Assembly (NCBI GenBank): GCA_934202215.1
Contig: CAKPXR010000009.1
Coordinates: 1-36,960, forward strand
Direction of reading: 5' to 3'
DNA length: 36,960 nucleotides
Source: an uncultured Veillonella sp.
Lineage (GTDB): Bacteria; Bacillota; Negativicutes; Veillonellales; Veillonellaceae
Position numbers and translations under genes: made by a program. This document shows, piece after piece, positions 24,080-31,866 of this stretch. Below the pieces are notes generated by a model. That model saw nothing but the letters and a program-made list of their open reading frames with translations. It made no database searches and was not told the DNA's origin. Each line of letters starts with the position of its first letter. Position 1 is the stretch's first letter.

Positions 24080-24391
24080 ATGTACGCAATTATTAAAACT
24101 GGTGGTAAACAATATCGCGTTGCTGAAGGCGATGTAATTACTATCGAAAAATTGGAAGCAGCTGCTAACGATTCCGTAACATTCGAAGAAGTTTTGACTG
24201 TAGTGAATGACGGCGACGTTAAAGTTGGCGCTCCTCTTGTAAACGGTGCAAAAGTTACAGGTACAGTTCTTGAGCATGGTAAAGGTAAAAAAATCTTAGT
24301 ATTCAAATACAAAGCTAAATCCAACTACCGTCGTCGTCAAGGCCATCGTCAACCGTTCACAAAAGTTCGTATTGAATCTATCCAAGCTTAA
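24080..24391 (+). CDS. rplU: 50S ribosomal protein L21
   Basis: L21 binds 23S rRNA in the large subunit. The 103 residues show [14 protein letters not shown] at the start, [38 protein letters not shown] near the end, and the normal family length. A strong AAGGAGGTG lies ahead of the ATG. It is the first gene of rplU-prp-rpmA. The stop codon is two bases before prp. Confidence 0.98.
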   Translation: MYAIIKTGGKQYRVAEGDVITIEKLEAAANDSVTFEEVLTVVNDGDVKVGAPLVNGAKVTGTVLEHGKGKKILVFKYKAKSNYRRRQGHRQPFTKVRIESIQA

Positions 24392-24393
24392 TT

Positions 24394-24708
24394 ATGGTTT
24401 CCATTGGAATCCAGCGGAATAGTGACGGTCAAGTAATTGGTTGTCATATGTCCGGTCATGCAGGATATGATGATCATGGCTTTGATATCGTATGTGCTGC
24501 AGTGTCTGCCTTATCGGCAACGGCAATGTTAGGACTTACCCAAATTGCTCAGCAAGAAGGGGACTATACGAATAGCGAAGGTCAATGTGATATGGTTCTC
24601 TCTGGTACGATTAACCAGAGTGGACAGGATATTCTGGGGACTATGCTTCTCGGTTTAGAGGAAATTAGCCGTCAATATCCAGAGTTTGTCCAAATACACG
24701 AAATATAG
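24394..24708 (+). CDS. prp: Ribosomal-processing cysteine protease Prp
   Basis: Prp removes the N-terminal extension of ribosomal protein L27 in Firmicutes and relatives. The 104-residue protein has the catalytic pair H22 (in SGHAGY) and C34 (in DIVCAAVSAL), at the positions described for the Staphylococcus enzyme. No clear Shine-Dalgarno precedes ATG 24394, and the gene starts two bases after rplU. Translation therefore probably depends on coupling to L21 synthesis. It is directly followed by its substrate gene, rpmA. Confidence 0.93.
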   Translation: MVSIGIQRNSDGQVIGCHMSGHAGYDDHGFDIVCAAVSALSATAMLGLTQIAQQEGDYTNSEGQCDMVLSGTINQSGQDILGTMLLGLEEISRQYPEFVQIHEI

Positions 24709-24720
24709 GAGGTGAACTTA

Positions 24721-25005
24721 ATGTTTACTTTTGATTTGCAATTGTTCGCACATAAAAAAGGTGTGTCCAGTACTCGTAACGGTCGTGATAGTGAATCTAA
24801 ACGTCTTGGTGTTAAATGCCATGATGGTTCCATCGTAAAGAGCGGTAACATCATCGTTCGTCAACGTGGTACTCACTTCCACCCTGGTACTAACGTAGGT
24901 ATCGGTAAAGATGACACTTTATTTGCACTTGTGCCTGGTAAAGTAGCATTCGAACGTGCTGGTCGTTATAACCGTAAAGTTAGCGTATACCCTGTAGAAG
25001 CTTAA
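24721..25005 (+). CDS. rpmA: 50S ribosomal protein L27 with Prp-cleaved N-terminal extension
   Basis: L27 reaches the peptidyl-transferase centre, so its N-terminus matters for function. The 94-residue precursor begins [17 protein letters not shown]. In Prp-containing bacteria cleavage occurs between F and A of a LQ(F/L)FA motif, which would leave a mature protein starting AHKKGVSS. The core ([15 protein letters not shown]...GTHFHPG) is standard L27. An in-frame GTG at 24712 lies inside the Shine-Dalgarno AGGAGGTG, so ATG 24721 is the start. A terminator follows. Confidence 0.97.
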   Translation: MFTFDLQLFAHKKGVSSTRNGRDSESKRLGVKCHDGSIVKSGNIIVRQRGTHFHPGTNVGIGKDDTLFALVPGKVAFERAGRYNRKVSVYPVEA

Positions 25006-25021
25006 TTTTACAAAGACTATT

Positions 25022-25051
25022 ATCCCTAGTGGTTTCCACTAGGGATTTTTT
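25022..25051 (+). terminator. Intrinsic terminator after rpmA
   Basis: A perfect 11-bp stem, ATCCCTAGTGG with CCACTAGGGAT, closes a TTT loop and runs into six T. Confidence 0.95.
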
Positions 25052-25078
25052 GTTTTACTATAGTATAAGCTCTTTTGA

Positions 25079-25089
25079 TATAATATAAT
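25079..25089 (+). promoter_or_regulatory. Candidate -10 elements of fetAB
   Basis: Two overlapping TATAAT copies (25079-25084 and 25084-25089) lie about 55 bases before fetA. The nearest -35 candidate, TTTACT (25054-25059), is at a long spacing of 19 for the first copy. I see no TGATAAT motif here. Confidence 0.35.
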
Positions 25090-25143
25090 TAAAAATAAAT
25101 ATCAAAATATATTTTAGTATTCTAAGCATAGATAGGGGGCATT

Positions 25144-25800
25144 ATGGCATTATTGGATCTATCTAATATATCCTATGTTGTAAAAGATAAAGCTATTATT
25201 CGAGATGTGTCTTTAGCAATCAATGAAGGGGATTATATTACTATCGTAGGTCCTTCTGGTAGTGGTAAAAGTACACTATTAAAATTATGTAGTGATTTAA
25301 TTAGCCCTACCTCAGGTCATATTATGTATAATAGTCAAGACTTAACTGTTATTGATCCCGAAAGTTATCGAAAAACGGTGGGGTATTGTTTTCAAAGACC
25401 ATACTTATTTGCTAAAACGGTACGTCGCAACATTTTGTTTCCATATGACATTCGCGGTATGAAACCCGATATGGATCACATCAAATATTTATTTGATTTA
25501 TTACATATGCCTATGGAGTATCTAGAGAGACGTAATGATGAGTTATCCGGTGGTGAAATGCAGCGTATATGCCTCATTCGAAGCCTTATTTTTGAACCAA
25601 AGGTATTATTATTAGATGAGGTTACTTCTGCATTAGATTCTGTTAATACATCTATTGTAGAACAAGTTATTGATGAACTTCATAATAAAGGGATGACCAT
25701 AGTATCTATTACTCATAGCGAAGAACAAAGTTTGCGTAAAGCAAATCGCCGTATTACTATCGTAGATGGAGCATTAGCTAAAGAGGAGGTATTGCGATGA
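25144..25800 (+). CDS. fetA: ABC transporter ATP-binding protein, FetA/YbbL-like
   Basis: FetA energises the FetAB complex, which in E. coli exports iron and protects against oxidative stress. The 218-residue ATPase has Walker A GPSGSGKS (36-43), Q-loop Q84, signature LSGGE (134-138) and Walker B VLLLDE (154-159) with the catalytic glutamate E159. ATG at 25144 follows ATAGGGGG. The stop overlaps the permease start by four bases (ATGA), showing tight coupling. The assignment relies on the distinctive fetB partner. Confidence 0.86.
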   Translation: MALLDLSNISYVVKDKAIIRDVSLAINEGDYITIVGPSGSGKSTLLKLCSDLISPTSGHIMYNSQDLTVIDPESYRKTVGYCFQRPYLFAKTVRRNILFPYDIRGMKPDMDHIKYLFDLLHMPMEYLERRNDELSGGEMQRICLIRSLIFEPKVLLLDEVTSALDSVNTSIVEQVIDELHNKGMTIVSITHSEEQSLRKANRRITIVDGALAKEEVLR

Positions 25801-26561
25801 GTCAATTTCATGCTATTTCTACCGCATCGCTATGCCTAGCATCAGTATTAGTTATTATTAGTATGGTAATGTCCTATCGGCAAGAATTAAAATTAGAAAA
25901 GGATATTTTCTTTAGTGCCATACGAGCTACAGTTCAACTATTGATTATTGGCTTTATTTTATCCTATATTTTTGGTACTGAAAGTCCTATATTTATCGTT
26001 GGTTTGCTAGGCTTTATGGCTTTTAATGCAGCTTATAATTCCGCTAAACGTGGGCAGGGGATTCCGCATGCCCTATGGATTTCCTGGTTTGCTATTACTA
26101 TTGGCGCATGGATAACATTATCCATTTTACTTGTAACAGGTGTACTAGATTTTACTGCTTATCAATTGATTCCAGTAGGCGGGATGGTTATTAGTGGTGC
26201 TATGGTTGCTATAGGGCTTTGTTATCGTCAACTACTATCAAATTTTGACTTACGCCAACAAGAGGTAGAAATTAAACTAGCTTTAGGGAGCACACCTAAA
26301 CAGGCTTCTAAAGCAATTGTTAGAGATGTGATAAAAACTGGTTTACAACCAACTATAGATAGTGCCAAAACATTAGGTATAGTATCGTTGCCAGGTATGA
26401 TGACCGGCCTTATTTTGGCAGGGATGCCACCGTTAGAGGCTGTTAAATACCAGATGATTGTAACCTTTATGTCTTTATCTACCATATCCATCGCATGCTT
26501 TATTGCATGTCAGCTAGCTTATAGAGGCTTTTTTAATAATAGAAATCAATTGTATAAGTAA
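25797..26561 (+). CDS. fetB: ABC transporter permease, FetB/YbbM-like (UPF0014 family)
   Basis: This 254-residue membrane protein has about seven hydrophobic helices. It carries the UPF0014/FetB signature around AAYNSAKRGQGIP (about 77-90) and the cytoplasmic segment RQQEVEIKLALGSTPKQASKAIVRDVIKTGLQPTIDSAKTLGIVSLPGMMTGLILAGMPPLEAVKYQ, which likely docks the ATPase. FetB with FetA is known in E. coli as an iron exporter. GAGGTATTGCGATGAG gives a ribosome site inside fetA. A terminator follows, so fetAB is a two-gene operon. It lies next to the remains of an iron-importer locus. Confidence 0.88.
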   Translation: MSQFHAISTASLCLASVLVIISMVMSYRQELKLEKDIFFSAIRATVQLLIIGFILSYIFGTESPIFIVGLLGFMAFNAAYNSAKRGQGIPHALWISWFAITIGAWITLSILLVTGVLDFTAYQLIPVGGMVISGAMVAIGLCYRQLLSNFDLRQQEVEIKLALGSTPKQASKAIVRDVIKTGLQPTIDSAKTLGIVSLPGMMTGLILAGMPPLEAVKYQMIVTFMSLSTISIACFIACQLAYRGFFNNRNQLYK

Positions 26562-26616
26562 GTAGAATTAAATATTATATATATAAATTAGGCTAATTAC
26601 ATATTTATTAATTTTT

Positions 26617-26648
26617 AGAGTAGTGATCTTATGATTGCTACTCTTTTT
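26617..26648 (+). terminator. Intrinsic terminator after fetAB
   Basis: A 12-bp stem (AGAGTAGTGATC with GATTGCTACTCT, two G-T pairs) closes a TTAT loop and runs into five T. Confidence 0.85.
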
Positions 26649-26705
26649 GCTTTTTATTACAATATACAGACTTATAGGTGATAGTGACTCGATGGGGATT
26701 GGACG

Positions 26706-26855
26706 ATGTACAGTTGTATTATATTAAAATTTGCAACTATTTTAAGAAATGTATTCGGTGTAGATTCAACAATTATGCATGATCCTAAAACAGATCGTCC
26801 TTTCTGTATTCCTTATTCCATGAAGCAATATGGCCATATGGCTCTCGAGGTGTAG
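26706..26855 (+). pseudogene. 3' remnant of an iron-siderophore-type ABC transporter ATPase gene
   Basis: The open frame encodes 49 residues. From about 26739 it reads ATILRNVFGVDSTIMHDP, then PFCIP and GHMALEV before TAG. A LLR.VFGVD...DP...P.CIP pattern is characteristic of the C-terminus of FecE/BtuD-type ATPases of iron-siderophore and B12 importers. The Walker A, signature and Walker B parts are absent, and an in-frame TGA lies at 26685. The gene has therefore lost its 5' part. It ends one base before the ATG of the binding-protein gene, as expected for the tail of an ATPase-binding protein operon. Translation of the remnant is doubtful. Confidence 0.72.
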
Positions 26856-26856
26856 G

Positions 26857-27944
26857 ATGAAGCGATTGTTACTCTCAGGCCTATTAGGAGCTTGTGTACT
26901 CTTGGGAGTTGCTGGGTGCGGTCTCCAAGGAAATGGTATGACTCATGAAGCTATTTATGCTAGCCTTGATGATAAGGTAAAAGAAGCACTAGAACGGTCT
27001 AATGATCCAAAGGAAATTGATAAGGAATTCAAGAAACGATTAGCAGCCACTAAAAAAGCAGTTGATAAAATGATCACTGTGGAAGGTGATACCATCACCG
27101 TAACACATAAATTGGGGACAACAGTAATGACTAAAAAACCAAAACGCATTGTTGTGGTACGAGAAGAGGAGCCGATGATAGCTCTCGATATTCCAGTTAT
27201 AGCTGGTAATTATAATGAAAAAAGTTACCTCTATAAGGAGTTGAGTGAGCGTAATATACAAAATGTTAGCATTAATGATGAAACTAAGACTATCAACTAT
27301 GAACAAATTCAATCATTGCATCCAGATTTAATTATTATGCGTGATTCCTATGGAAAAGCTGCATTTAATGCGCTTTCAAAAATTGCACCAACTGTAGCTT
27401 TCAACGTTAACAAAGAAGAAACTGCATTATTAGGTATTGCGGCAGCCTTAGGTGTGCCTGAAAAAGGGGAGGCGCGTCTAAAAGAATATTATGCAAATGC
27501 AAAAAAGACTCGCATTGCTTTGGCTAAACATATGAATGGTAAAACAATGGCGTTTTTACGCATTTTGAATAAAGAATACCGTCTGTACCCATATATGAAG
27601 AGCGATATGAATATCTTTATGGCAGATTTGCTTAATATTAAGCCCCCAGATATGGTATTAGAAACTGATTTAAATCCTACGAATAATGCTATATCCTTGG
27701 AACGATTACAGATTTAGATGCAGGCTATTTAGTTGTAAGTGCCGGTTATGGTGCCACAAGTGCCAACAACCAAAGTATTGCGGACCAAAAGTTAGATAAC
27801 TTAGAAAAGGATGCGTTATGGAAGACCTTGCCAGCTGTTAAAGAAGGTCATGTGTTACGTGTGGATAGTACATTGTGGATGGCTCACGGCATTATAGCTA
27901 AAGAAAAGGCAATGCAAGATTTATATAATGCATGGGGGAAATAG
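26857..27944 (+). pseudogene. Frameshifted iron-siderophore-type substrate-binding lipoprotein gene
   Basis: The first part (26857-27717) encodes a lipoprotein signal with lipobox GVAGC, then a periplasmic binding-protein domain (VTHKLGTTVMTKKPKRIVVV, LHPDLIIMRDSYG, PTVAFN, LNIKPP). It reads ISLERLQI and stops at 27715-27717. From 27705 another frame continues the same protein: ITDLDAGYLVVSAGYG through LWKTLPAVKEGHVLRVD to AWGK and TAG at 27942. One base is missing in or near the CGN codon at 27703-27705. Restored, the protein would be about 362 residues, normal for FepB/FecB-like proteins. Without the shift the last 80 or so residues, part of the C-terminal lobe, are lost. A sequencing error cannot be excluded, but the truncated ATPase gene beside it supports real decay. 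Confidence 0.83.
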
Positions 27945-28077
27945 GGCCGACTAAATAAGTTTTATACAGTTAGTAAAAGGTTGTAAGGGTTTATATAATT
28001 ATTTGAAAATTTATATATATACATTTTAATCATATTCGATATAGATAATCGATATAAATTAGAAATACCCATACTAT

Positions 28078-28112
28078 AAAGGTTGTTTCCTCTTATGAGG
28101 GGACAACCTTTT
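28078..28112 (+). terminator. Intrinsic terminator upstream of hydG
   Basis: A 15-bp stem (28078-28092 with 28097-28111, two G-T pairs; core AAAGGTTGT/ACAACCTTT) closes a TTAT loop. The T-run is short (four). It would end transcription from the broken binding-protein gene. Confidence 0.8.
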
Positions 28113-28150
28113 ACTATGTATTAAATTCCTATGTTTTTTAGTAGGAATAG

Positions 28151-28159
28151 TGGTATACT
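28151..28159 (+). promoter_or_regulatory. Candidate extended -10 promoter of hydG
   Basis: TGG followed by TATACT (28154-28159) is a good extended -10 element. No convincing -35 is visible. The leader to the preferred hydG start would be about 95 bases. Confidence 0.45.
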
Positions 28160-28259
28160 AAGTACAGTATCAGTGAAATACCAGAAGACTGGTTGTCATA
28201 TACTTTCATATACCTAAAGAGGGGTGGCATTGCCACTAGAAAGATTTGAGGTAAGTACT

Positions 28260-29678
28260 ATGTATGATGTAAAATCTCCAAAGGCGGAGGAATTTATTTC
28301 CCATCAGGAAATCCTTGATACTCTTGCTTACGCAGAGGAAAACAAGGAAAATCGGGAGTTGTTAGATGCTATTTTAGCAAAAGCTGCTACATTTAAGGGG
28401 TTAAACCATAGAGAGGCAGCTGTTTTATTAGAATGTCCGTTGCCTGAATATAAGGAAAAGCTTTATGCTTTAGCGAAAGAAATCAAGAAAGCCATTTACG
28501 GTGATCGTATCGTTTTGTTTGCACCATTATATTTGTCTAACTATTGTATTAATGGTTGTGTATATTGTCCATACCATTCTAAAAACCGCGATATTAAACG
28601 TAAAAAGTTGACTCAAGATCAAATTAGAGAAGAGGTTATCGCTTTAGAAGCAATGGGCCATAAGCGTATTGTAATTGAGTCTGGTGAAGATCCACTTAAA
28701 AATCCGCTTGAGTATATTTTGGAATCCATCAAAACTATTTACGGCATTAAAAATAAAAATGGTGAAATTCGCCGTGTAAATGTAAATATTGCAGCTTGCT
28801 CTGTTGAGGATTACAAGAAATTACATGAAGCTGGCATTGGTACATATACATTATTCCAAGAAACATACAATAAAGAAAACTACGAAGCACTACATCCAAC
28901 AGGCCCTAAGAGCGACTACGCCTACCATACAGAGGCGATGGACCGTGCAATGCAAGGTGGTATTGATGATGTAGGCATCGGTGTTTTGTATGGTTTAGAA
29001 CATTACAAATACGATTTTGTAGGTTTGTTAATGCATGCTGAACACTTAGAGGCTGTATATGGTGTAGGTCCACATACAATTTCTGTACCTCGTATTTGTC
29101 CAGCTGATGATATCGATGTAGATGATTTCAGTAATGCTGTACCTGACGATATCTTTGAGAAAATCGTTGCTCTTATTCGCGTATCCACACCGTATACAGG
29201 TATGATTATGTCTACTCGTGAAAGCCAATCTATGCGTGAACGTGGCTTGGCATTAGGTATCTCCCAAATTAGTGGTGGCTCTCGTACTAGCGTAGGTGGC
29301 TATAAAGAAGAAGAAAAACCAGAAGATAATTCTGCTCAATTTGATCGCAGTGATACACGTACATTAGATGAAATTGTAGATTGGCTACTAGATCTTGGAT
29401 ATGTACCAAGCTTCTGTACTGCATGCTATCGTGCCGGTAGAACAGGGGACAGATTCATGGCCCTTGCTAAATCTGGTCAAATCCACAATTGTTGCCAACC
29501 AAATGCATTGATGACCTTAAATGAATACATCATGGATTACGGTGATGAAAAGACTAAAGCTCATGGTGCAAAGGTTATTGAACAACAGTTAGAGAATATC
29601 AAAAACGATTTAGTTAAAGATAAAGCTAAATCTTATATTGCACAGATGGAAGATGGCAAACGAGACTTCCGGTTCTAA
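28260..29678 (+). CDS. hydG: [FeFe]-hydrogenase H-cluster maturase HydG (radical SAM tyrosine lyase)
   Basis: HydG cleaves tyrosine to supply the CO and CN ligands of the H-cluster. The 472-residue protein has the radical SAM motif CINGCVYC (C96, C100, C103) and the C-terminal CX2CX22C motif of the second [4Fe-4S] cluster (C386, C389, C412). The latter separates HydG from ThiH. The frame is open to GTG 28224 and TTG 28230, but ATG 28260 with GAGGT at 28248-28252 gives the family start (MYDVKSPKAEEF) and normal length. hydE, hydF and the hydrogenase are not in the window. Terminators on both sides make it a single-gene unit. It implies H2 metabolism, consistent with Veillonella. Confidence 0.94.
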   Translation: MYDVKSPKAEEFISHQEILDTLAYAEENKENRELLDAILAKAATFKGLNHREAAVLLECPLPEYKEKLYALAKEIKKAIYGDRIVLFAPLYLSNYCINGCVYCPYHSKNRDIKRKKLTQDQIREEVIALEAMGHKRIVIESGEDPLKNPLEYILESIKTIYGIKNKNGEIRRVNVNIAACSVEDYKKLHEAGIGTYTLFQETYNKENYEALHPTGPKSDYAYHTEAMDRAMQGGIDDVGIGVLYGLEHYKYDFVGLLMHAEHLEAVYGVGPHTISVPRICPADDIDVDDFSNAVPDDIFEKIVALIRVSTPYTGMIMSTRESQSMRERGLALGISQISGGSRTSVGGYKEEEKPEDNSAQFDRSDTRTLDEIVDWLLDLGYVPSFCTACYRAGRTGDRFMALAKSGQIHNCCQPNALMTLNEYIMDYGDEKTKAHGAKVIEQQLENIKNDLVKDKAKSYIAQMEDGKRDFRF

Positions 29679-29693
29679 GTAATTCACTGATCT

Positions 29694-29727
29694 AGAACCT
29701 CCTATTGATAATAGGAGGTTCTTTTTT
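29694..29727 (+). terminator. Intrinsic terminator after hydG
   Basis: A perfect 13-bp stem (AGAACCTCCTATT with AATAGGAGGTTCT) closes a GAT loop and runs into T residues. Confidence 0.95.
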
Positions 29728-29774
29728 GTTGAGAAAAAAAGGAAACTTAAATGAGAATAAAATATATAAAATAG

Positions 29775-29803
29775 TTTATTTTGTTCACTTTTTGATGTAT
29801 AAT
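29775..29803 (+). promoter_or_regulatory. Candidate promoter of the recJ-rel-fur-hemZ-hisS operon
   Basis: A perfect TATAAT (29798-29803) has TTTATT (29775-29780) at 17 bases, a poor -35. Transcription would start near 29810, just at a TGATAAT repeat. Confidence 0.45.
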
Positions 29804-29812
29804 AATTAAAAA

Positions 29813-29825
29813 TGATAATGATAAT
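29813..29825 (+). promoter_or_regulatory. Candidate Fur site overlapping the recJ operon transcription start
   Basis: TGATAATGATAAT contains two adjacent GATAAT hexamers, the repeating unit of Fur boxes. It lies 10 bases downstream of the -10 element, a classic position for repression. The operon that follows encodes a Fur-family regulator, so feedback control is plausible but inferred. Confidence 0.45.
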
Positions 29826-29869
29826 ACGTTAAATTCTATAATAATATTGATTATAAACTACTGAGGGAT

Positions 29870-31855
29870 ATGATGATTAAGGAAAAACGTTGGCGTATAT
29901 CTACAGGCAACAAAGAACAAGAAAATATCTTAATCCGTGAACTTGGTGTAAATCCTATTGTGGCAAAATTAATGGTAAATCGCCACATAGATGTTGACGA
30001 AGGTCGTCGGTTTTTACAAAGCTCATTGTCTGATTTGCTAGACCCATTTACTTTGAAAGATATGGATGTGGCTGTTTCACTAGTTCAGGAGACAATTGAA
30101 AGGCATAAGCCAATCGTTATTTATGGCGATTATGATGTAGATGGTATTACCGCAACATCTGTTCTATATCGATTTTTAAAGAAACTTGGCGCCGATGTTA
30201 CCTATTATATACCGGAGCGCCAAAGCGAAGGATATGGCCTCAATTTAGAGGCTTTAGAGCACCTTATAGAAAGGGGAACAGCTCTGGTTATTACCGTAGA
30301 CTGCGGTATTAGCTCTTACGATATTGTAGAGGCTGTACGAGATCGTATTGACATGATTATTACAGATCATCATACGGCGCCAGATTTGATTCCACGAGCA
30401 AAGGCTGTTATTAACCACAAGCAAAAAGATTGTCCATATAAGGATAAAAACTTATCTGGCGTTGGTGTTGCCTTTAAGTTATGCCAAGCTTTATGGCTCA
30501 CTAAATATGGTGAATGGTATTTAGATGATTTAGATATCGTTGCATTAGGTACTGTAGCAGACGTAGTACCGTTAGTTGGTGAGAATCGCATCATTGTAAA
30601 AGCAGGGCTCGAGAAGATGAATAGTCATCCAAATTTGGGGATTAAAAAGCTCATCGATGTGGCCGGTCTCCATGAGCGAACTATCACATCTGGACATATT
30701 GGCTTTACCTTGGCTCCAAGGCTCAATGCAGCAGGTCGAGTAACTCATGCAACACGTGCTGTTGAGTTACTCGTTACCGATGAAGCTGATACGGCTGAAG
30801 CAATCGCTGAGGAATTAAATGAAACAAATCGAGAACGTCAAGAACTAGAGCGGAATATTCATGAACTAGCTCGTATCGATGTGGCTAATCAAGGTCATAA
30901 AGCGGACTATGTAACTGTTGTAGCTGGTGAAGACTGGCATCCAGGTGTTATTGGTATTGTGGCCTCTCGTTTAGTTGAGGAGTTTTATAAACCAACCTTA
31001 GTCATCAGTATTCATGATGGTGTTGGTAAAGGTTCTTGCCGCAGTATCGATGGTTTTAATATCTACGATGCACTTAAGTCCTGTGAAGATGTGTTACTAC
31101 AGTTTGGTGGACACGCTGCAGCAGCAGGCTTTAGTATTGATGCAAGTCGCATAGATGAATTACGAGACCGCTTAACGGCGTATTGTAAAGAGCATGTGAC
31201 AGCGGAAGAATATATTCCTGTCGTTGCTATTGATGCGGAACTACCCGTTGATGATATCGATGTGGATATCATTGACCGCGTATCAGCGCTTGAACCATAT
31301 GGTATGGCTAATAGTACGCCGGTCTTTGCTGTTATGGAAGCGACGGTACAAGACATTATGCTTATGGGGCAATTAAAAAATCATTGTAAGGTGATTTTAG
31401 AAACCTCTAGTGGTACGTTGGATGCTATTGCTTGGAATCGTCCTGATTTATTTCAAACTATATTCGTTGGAACTGTGGTGAGAGTAGCATTCTCGTTGCA
31501 AAAGAATGAGTGGCAAGGAACGGTTTCTCCACAACTTATGATTCAAGCTATTGAGCCGTTGTGCGAAGAACCTATTACACTTTCAACAGAAGGTCTTAGA
31601 CAAACGTATGTAATCGTAAAACAGGCTATGCGTGGACGTAGTCAATCGGTTTACCATGTAGAACAAGAAATCCTGCGACGTAAGCCGCCGGATCAAAATA
31701 ATCGTAGTGCTCTTACATCCTTAGATGTATTTAAGGAATTGGGTATTATAGAAGAATACACAAGTGATGATGGTCAATTAATGCTAAGATGGAATGCCAT
31801 TGAGGGGAAATTAGATCTTGTCACATCCGTAACATTTCTTACCTATAGTATATAG
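29870..31855 (+). CDS. recJ: Single-stranded-DNA-specific exonuclease RecJ
   Basis: RecJ degrades single-stranded DNA 5' to 3' in recombination and mismatch repair. The 661 residues have the DHH-family motifs: GDYDVDGIT (86-94), TVDCGISSYD (142-151) with D144, DHH (166-168), and LAPRLNAAGRV further on. The DHHA1-like part carries GVGKGSCRSIDGFNIYDAL and FGGHAAAAGFSI. A C-terminal oligonucleotide-binding-like region follows. ATG 29870 follows TGAGGG, with a second ATG in the next codon. It is the first gene of a six-gene run; the rel Shine-Dalgarno TAGGAGGTG overlaps its stop region. Confidence 0.93.
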   Translation: MMIKEKRWRISTGNKEQENILIRELGVNPIVAKLMVNRHIDVDEGRRFLQSSLSDLLDPFTLKDMDVAVSLVQETIERHKPIVIYGDYDVDGITATSVLYRFLKKLGADVTYYIPERQSEGYGLNLEALEHLIERGTALVITVDCGISSYDIVEAVRDRIDMIITDHHTAPDLIPRAKAVINHKQKDCPYKDKNLSGVGVAFKLCQALWLTKYGEWYLDDLDIVALGTVADVVPLVGENRIIVKAGLEKMNSHPNLGIKKLIDVAGLHERTITSGHIGFTLAPRLNAAGRVTHATRAVELLVTDEADTAEAIAEELNETNRERQELERNIHELARIDVANQGHKADYVTVVAGEDWHPGVIGIVASRLVEEFYKPTLVISIHDGVGKGSCRSIDGFNIYDALKSCEDVLLQFGGHAAAAGFSIDASRIDELRDRLTAYCKEHVTAEEYIPVVAIDAELPVDDIDVDIIDRVSALEPYGMANSTPVFAVMEATVQDIMLMGQLKNHCKVILETSSGTLDAIAWNRPDLFQTIFVGTVVRVAFSLQKNEWQGTVSPQLMIQAIEPLCEEPITLSTEGLRQTYVIVKQAMRGRSQSVYHVEQEILRRKPPDQNNRSALTSLDVFKELGIIEEYTSDDGQLMLRWNAIEGKLDLVTSVTFLTYSI

Positions 31856-31866
31856 GAGGTGATACC

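Larger units (their letters stand above)
27945..28259 (+). other. Intergenic region upstream of hydG
   Basis: I see no gene here. The left half is very AT-rich without clear motifs. The right half holds an intrinsic terminator (28078-28112) and a candidate extended -10 promoter (28151-28159) for hydG. Confidence 0.55.

Noticed and set aside
24011..24324. Two minus-strand frames across the rplU leader and gene
   Set aside because: They are antisense to L21 and its structured leader; the + strand promoter and ribosome site are strong.
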